From contig CAVZWW010000003.1 in NCBI GenBank assembly GCA_963779225.1, forward strand, positions 3,689,815-3,753,814: 64,000 nucleotides of DNA, read 5' to 3'. This stretch comes from CAVPCZ01 sp963779225 (GTDB lineage Bacteria > Bacteroidota > Ignavibacteria > UBA10030 > UBA6906). The position numbers and the translations under genes are program-made. The notes below the pieces were generated by a model. It was given only the letters and a program-made list of their open reading frames with translations, was not told where the DNA came from and searched no databases. Positions 62,304-64,000 of the stretch are shown here, piece after piece. How positions within the stretch are numbered: the first letter of the stretch is position 1; the number at the start of each line of letters is the position of its first letter.

Positions 62304-63251
62304 TTGACGCGCCGCAAGCTTATTGAGATCCTGAAATGGGTCTGGATTGTGGTGGTGCTGATCGGCGCAGGCTGGTATTTCTACCGCCATTATCAGGAAA
62401 TCTCCCAGTATCTCGGCACAATCTCGGTCACCCGGCTGATCTTCTGTTTTCTCCTGCTGCTGGCAGGCAAACTGGCGCTTTCGGATATTTCGCGCCTTTC
62501 ATTGAAGAAGATCAATTATGCCATGCCTTATACCGAAGCGCTGACCATCACAACAGTCACGCCAGCTGGGCAAATATCTTCCCGGCGGCATCTGGCATTT
62601 CGCCGGCAAATTCGGCGTTTATAAGGTAAAAGGGCATTTCCACCAAAAAAACCACCCAGGTGATGGTGATTGAGAACCTGTGGCTGATGTCCTCTGCCGG
62701 CGTGGTCGGCGTGGTGACACTGCTGGCCTCCAGCAGTGAAGCTGCCTGCCGGTATGTGAAGATTTTTATGCACGCCGTCAGTTGCGAAAGTCATTGCGGT
62801 TGCTCTCCCGCTGGTGTGGGTGGCCGGGCTGCTGGTTTTTGAATATTTTTTCTTCGGCAAACAAAAGATCATTATCCGGGATTTTTTCCTGATGCTGGCG
62901 GAACTGGTCTTCATCTGGCTGGTCTTTGGGTTCAGCTTCTGGCTGGTTTTTCCGCCGAATGGCGGCTATTTGGCGCAGGTGATCGGCGCCTTCAGCCTGA
63001 GCTGGCTGGCCGGCTATGTGGCTATTTTTGCTCCCGGTGGGATCGGTGTGCGCGAAGTGCTGCTGGCGGTGCTTTTAGGCACTTTCTTCAAGAGCGAGGA
63101 GGTGGCCATTTATGCATCCATCCACCGGTTGTTGTGGGTGCTGGCAGAAGTCTTTCTGGGCGGGACTAGCGCGCTGATCTTCGGGCTGCCTGAGCTCTCT
63201 GAGGGAGAATTCGACCGATGCGAATTTATAATTTGGTCGTCTGAATTCTGA
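62304..63251 (+). pseudogene. Flippase-like membrane protein (LPG_synthase_TM/UPF0104), frameshifted
   Basis: TTG 62304 opens a multi-helix membrane protein of about 315 residues: LIEILKWVWIVVVLIGAGWY, RLIFCFLLLLAGKLALSDIS. A shift near 62570 is followed by YLPGGIWHFAGKFGVYKVKG (the family's PGGIW motif) and TTQVMVIENLWLMSSAGVVG. Another near 62785 leads to AELVFIWLVFGFSFWLVFPP, AGYVAIFAPGGIGVREVLLA (the PGGIGVRE motif) and SIHRLLWVLAEVFLGG. Relatives are the membrane part of MprF and dolichol-sugar-linked proteins in glycan export clusters. It follows the pyruvyl transferase by 13 bp. Confidence 0.8.
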
Positions 63252-63269
63252 TGAATTAATTTCTTGCTT

Positions 63270-64000
63270 ATGATAAAAACGATCCGTCAAATCTATTCAG
63301 CAGTGGTATCCAAACATCCGGCTGACTCTGATCGCAGCCCTCATCGGTCTGTCCATTTCGCTGAGTTTTTACCTTGGGCTGCTGCAGCGCCATTATTTCA
63401 GCTGGACCTATCTGGCGTACGCGGTTCTGATCGCAGGCGCGGCCTTTTTGCTGGCTGGCTGGCTGAACCAGCGGCTTATTAGGCGCTTTCTCTCGGATAC
63501 CCCCGCGCCGATCGCGCAATTTCGCGCTTCTTTTTTCGTTGGCCCTGAGTTTTCTGCTGCTTTTAAGTACCAAGATCCAGCCGCTGTATTACGTCCTGCC
63601 TGATACGGACCTGGAGATCCGCTTTACCATCCCCGAACTGCCAGCAGAGGAGGAAGGCGTCCGGCTTTTGTGGGTCAATACCGGGCAGGATAATATTCAT
63701 TACTCCGCCATTGAAGTTGAAGGGAAATGGGAACGGGTTTTTGGAAATTCAGTTTTCGCTCCCGGCCAGAGCGTTGCGCTCACTGGCAGGGCAAGTCCGG
63801 CCCGAAAACCGAGATCGCTTTCCGCAGGACGAACTACTCCAGCCGGTGGAAGTCATCTGGAACGGTGTAAGCAATTCGTATGATCTGAAAGACGGCAGTG
63901 ATGCCAATATCTTTATCAGGGACCGCATTGATGTACCGCTGGTTTATATGCTGCCTTATTGCCTTTCCTTCATCATCGCTGCAGGTTATGCGCTCCTTGC
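63270..64000 (+). pseudogene. Polytopic membrane protein, partial and frameshifted
   Basis: ATG 63270 begins MIKTIRQIY. After a shift the frame reads IRLTLIAALIGLSISLSFYL and YAVLIAGAAFLLAGWLNQRL, then IAQFRASFF. After another shift come LSFLLLLSTKIQPLYYVLPD and TDLEIRFTIPELPAEEEGVR (a soluble loop), then IDVPLVYMLPYCLSFIIAAG at the window end. At least three shifts. It resembles large membrane glycosyltransferase or O-antigen-type proteins of polysaccharide clusters, but I cannot name a family. The C-terminus lies beyond the window. Confidence 0.6.

Overview
The window looks like a metagenome-type contig dominated by one moderately GC-rich Gram-negative genome of the FCB group (Bacteroidota/Ignavibacteriota-like). 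The evidence is type IX secretion genes (a PorU-type C25 peptidase directly upstream of porV), proteins ending in T9SS/FlgD-like C-terminal domains, several outer-membrane beta-barrels and TPR or LysM lipoproteins. Several promoters nevertheless match the classical TTGACA/TATAAT pattern. From about 58,480 to the end, gene content, codon flavour and frameshift density change abruptly, and two genes are cut at the same point. I read that as a chimeric join to a second genome, possibly Chloroflexota/Anaerolineae.

Layout. 0-5.3 kb: wreckage of an exopolysaccharide locus. It holds an IS256-family transposase, a sugar dehydrogenase/aminotransferase fusion pseudogene, an IS200-type element, and frameshifted wzc-like kinase and SLBB export genes. 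5.6-7.1 kb: tRNA-Lys, a response regulator and a sugar-nucleotide epimerase. 7.3-15.6 kb: a phosphoesterase, then a tightly packed leftward string capA-lemA-TPM-histidine kinase-response regulator-nitrilase. 15.8-20.6 kb: two beta-barrel proteins and a fatty/short-chain acyl-CoA module (acyl-CoA dehydrogenase, 3-hydroxyacyl-CoA dehydrogenase, thiolase). 21.3-28.3 kb: rho, folC, pyrD, pyrK and a TPR lipoprotein. 28.5-36 kb: Spy-like chaperone, MltD-like transglycosylase, acyl-CoA carboxyltransferase, UvrD/PcrA helicase and a methylguanine methyltransferase. 36.5-40.1 kb: the only sizeable rightward module, a membrane-spanning LamG/kelch/BTAD regulator and a secreted LamG protein. 40.1-46 kb: a 1,299-residue outer-membrane protein and a beta-helix lipoprotein. 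46.3-47.8 kb: CPBP protease, tRNA-Leu and VanZ-like protein. 47.9-58.5 kb: exported-protein cluster (DUF5683-like protein, a metallopeptidase/propeller/barrel protein, an inactive-looking M6 protease with a T9SS tail, PorV, PorU). 58.5-64 kb: the foreign block (FAD oxidoreductase, glycosyltransferase, FrhB-like protein, polysaccharide pyruvyl transferase, flippase-like and membrane proteins).

Many genes are split by frameshifts whose pieces keep conserved sequence. They cluster near both ends of the window and are rare in the middle, so low-coverage sequencing error explains most of them better than decay. The dehydrogenase/aminotransferase fusion and the IS insertions look like real events. 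The most interesting biology is the LamG-kelch-TM-BTAD regulator, the M6 protease that has lost its zinc motif, the fused peptidase-propeller-barrel protein, a response regulator with a degenerate histidine-kinase domain, and in-frame minisatellites in exported proteins.
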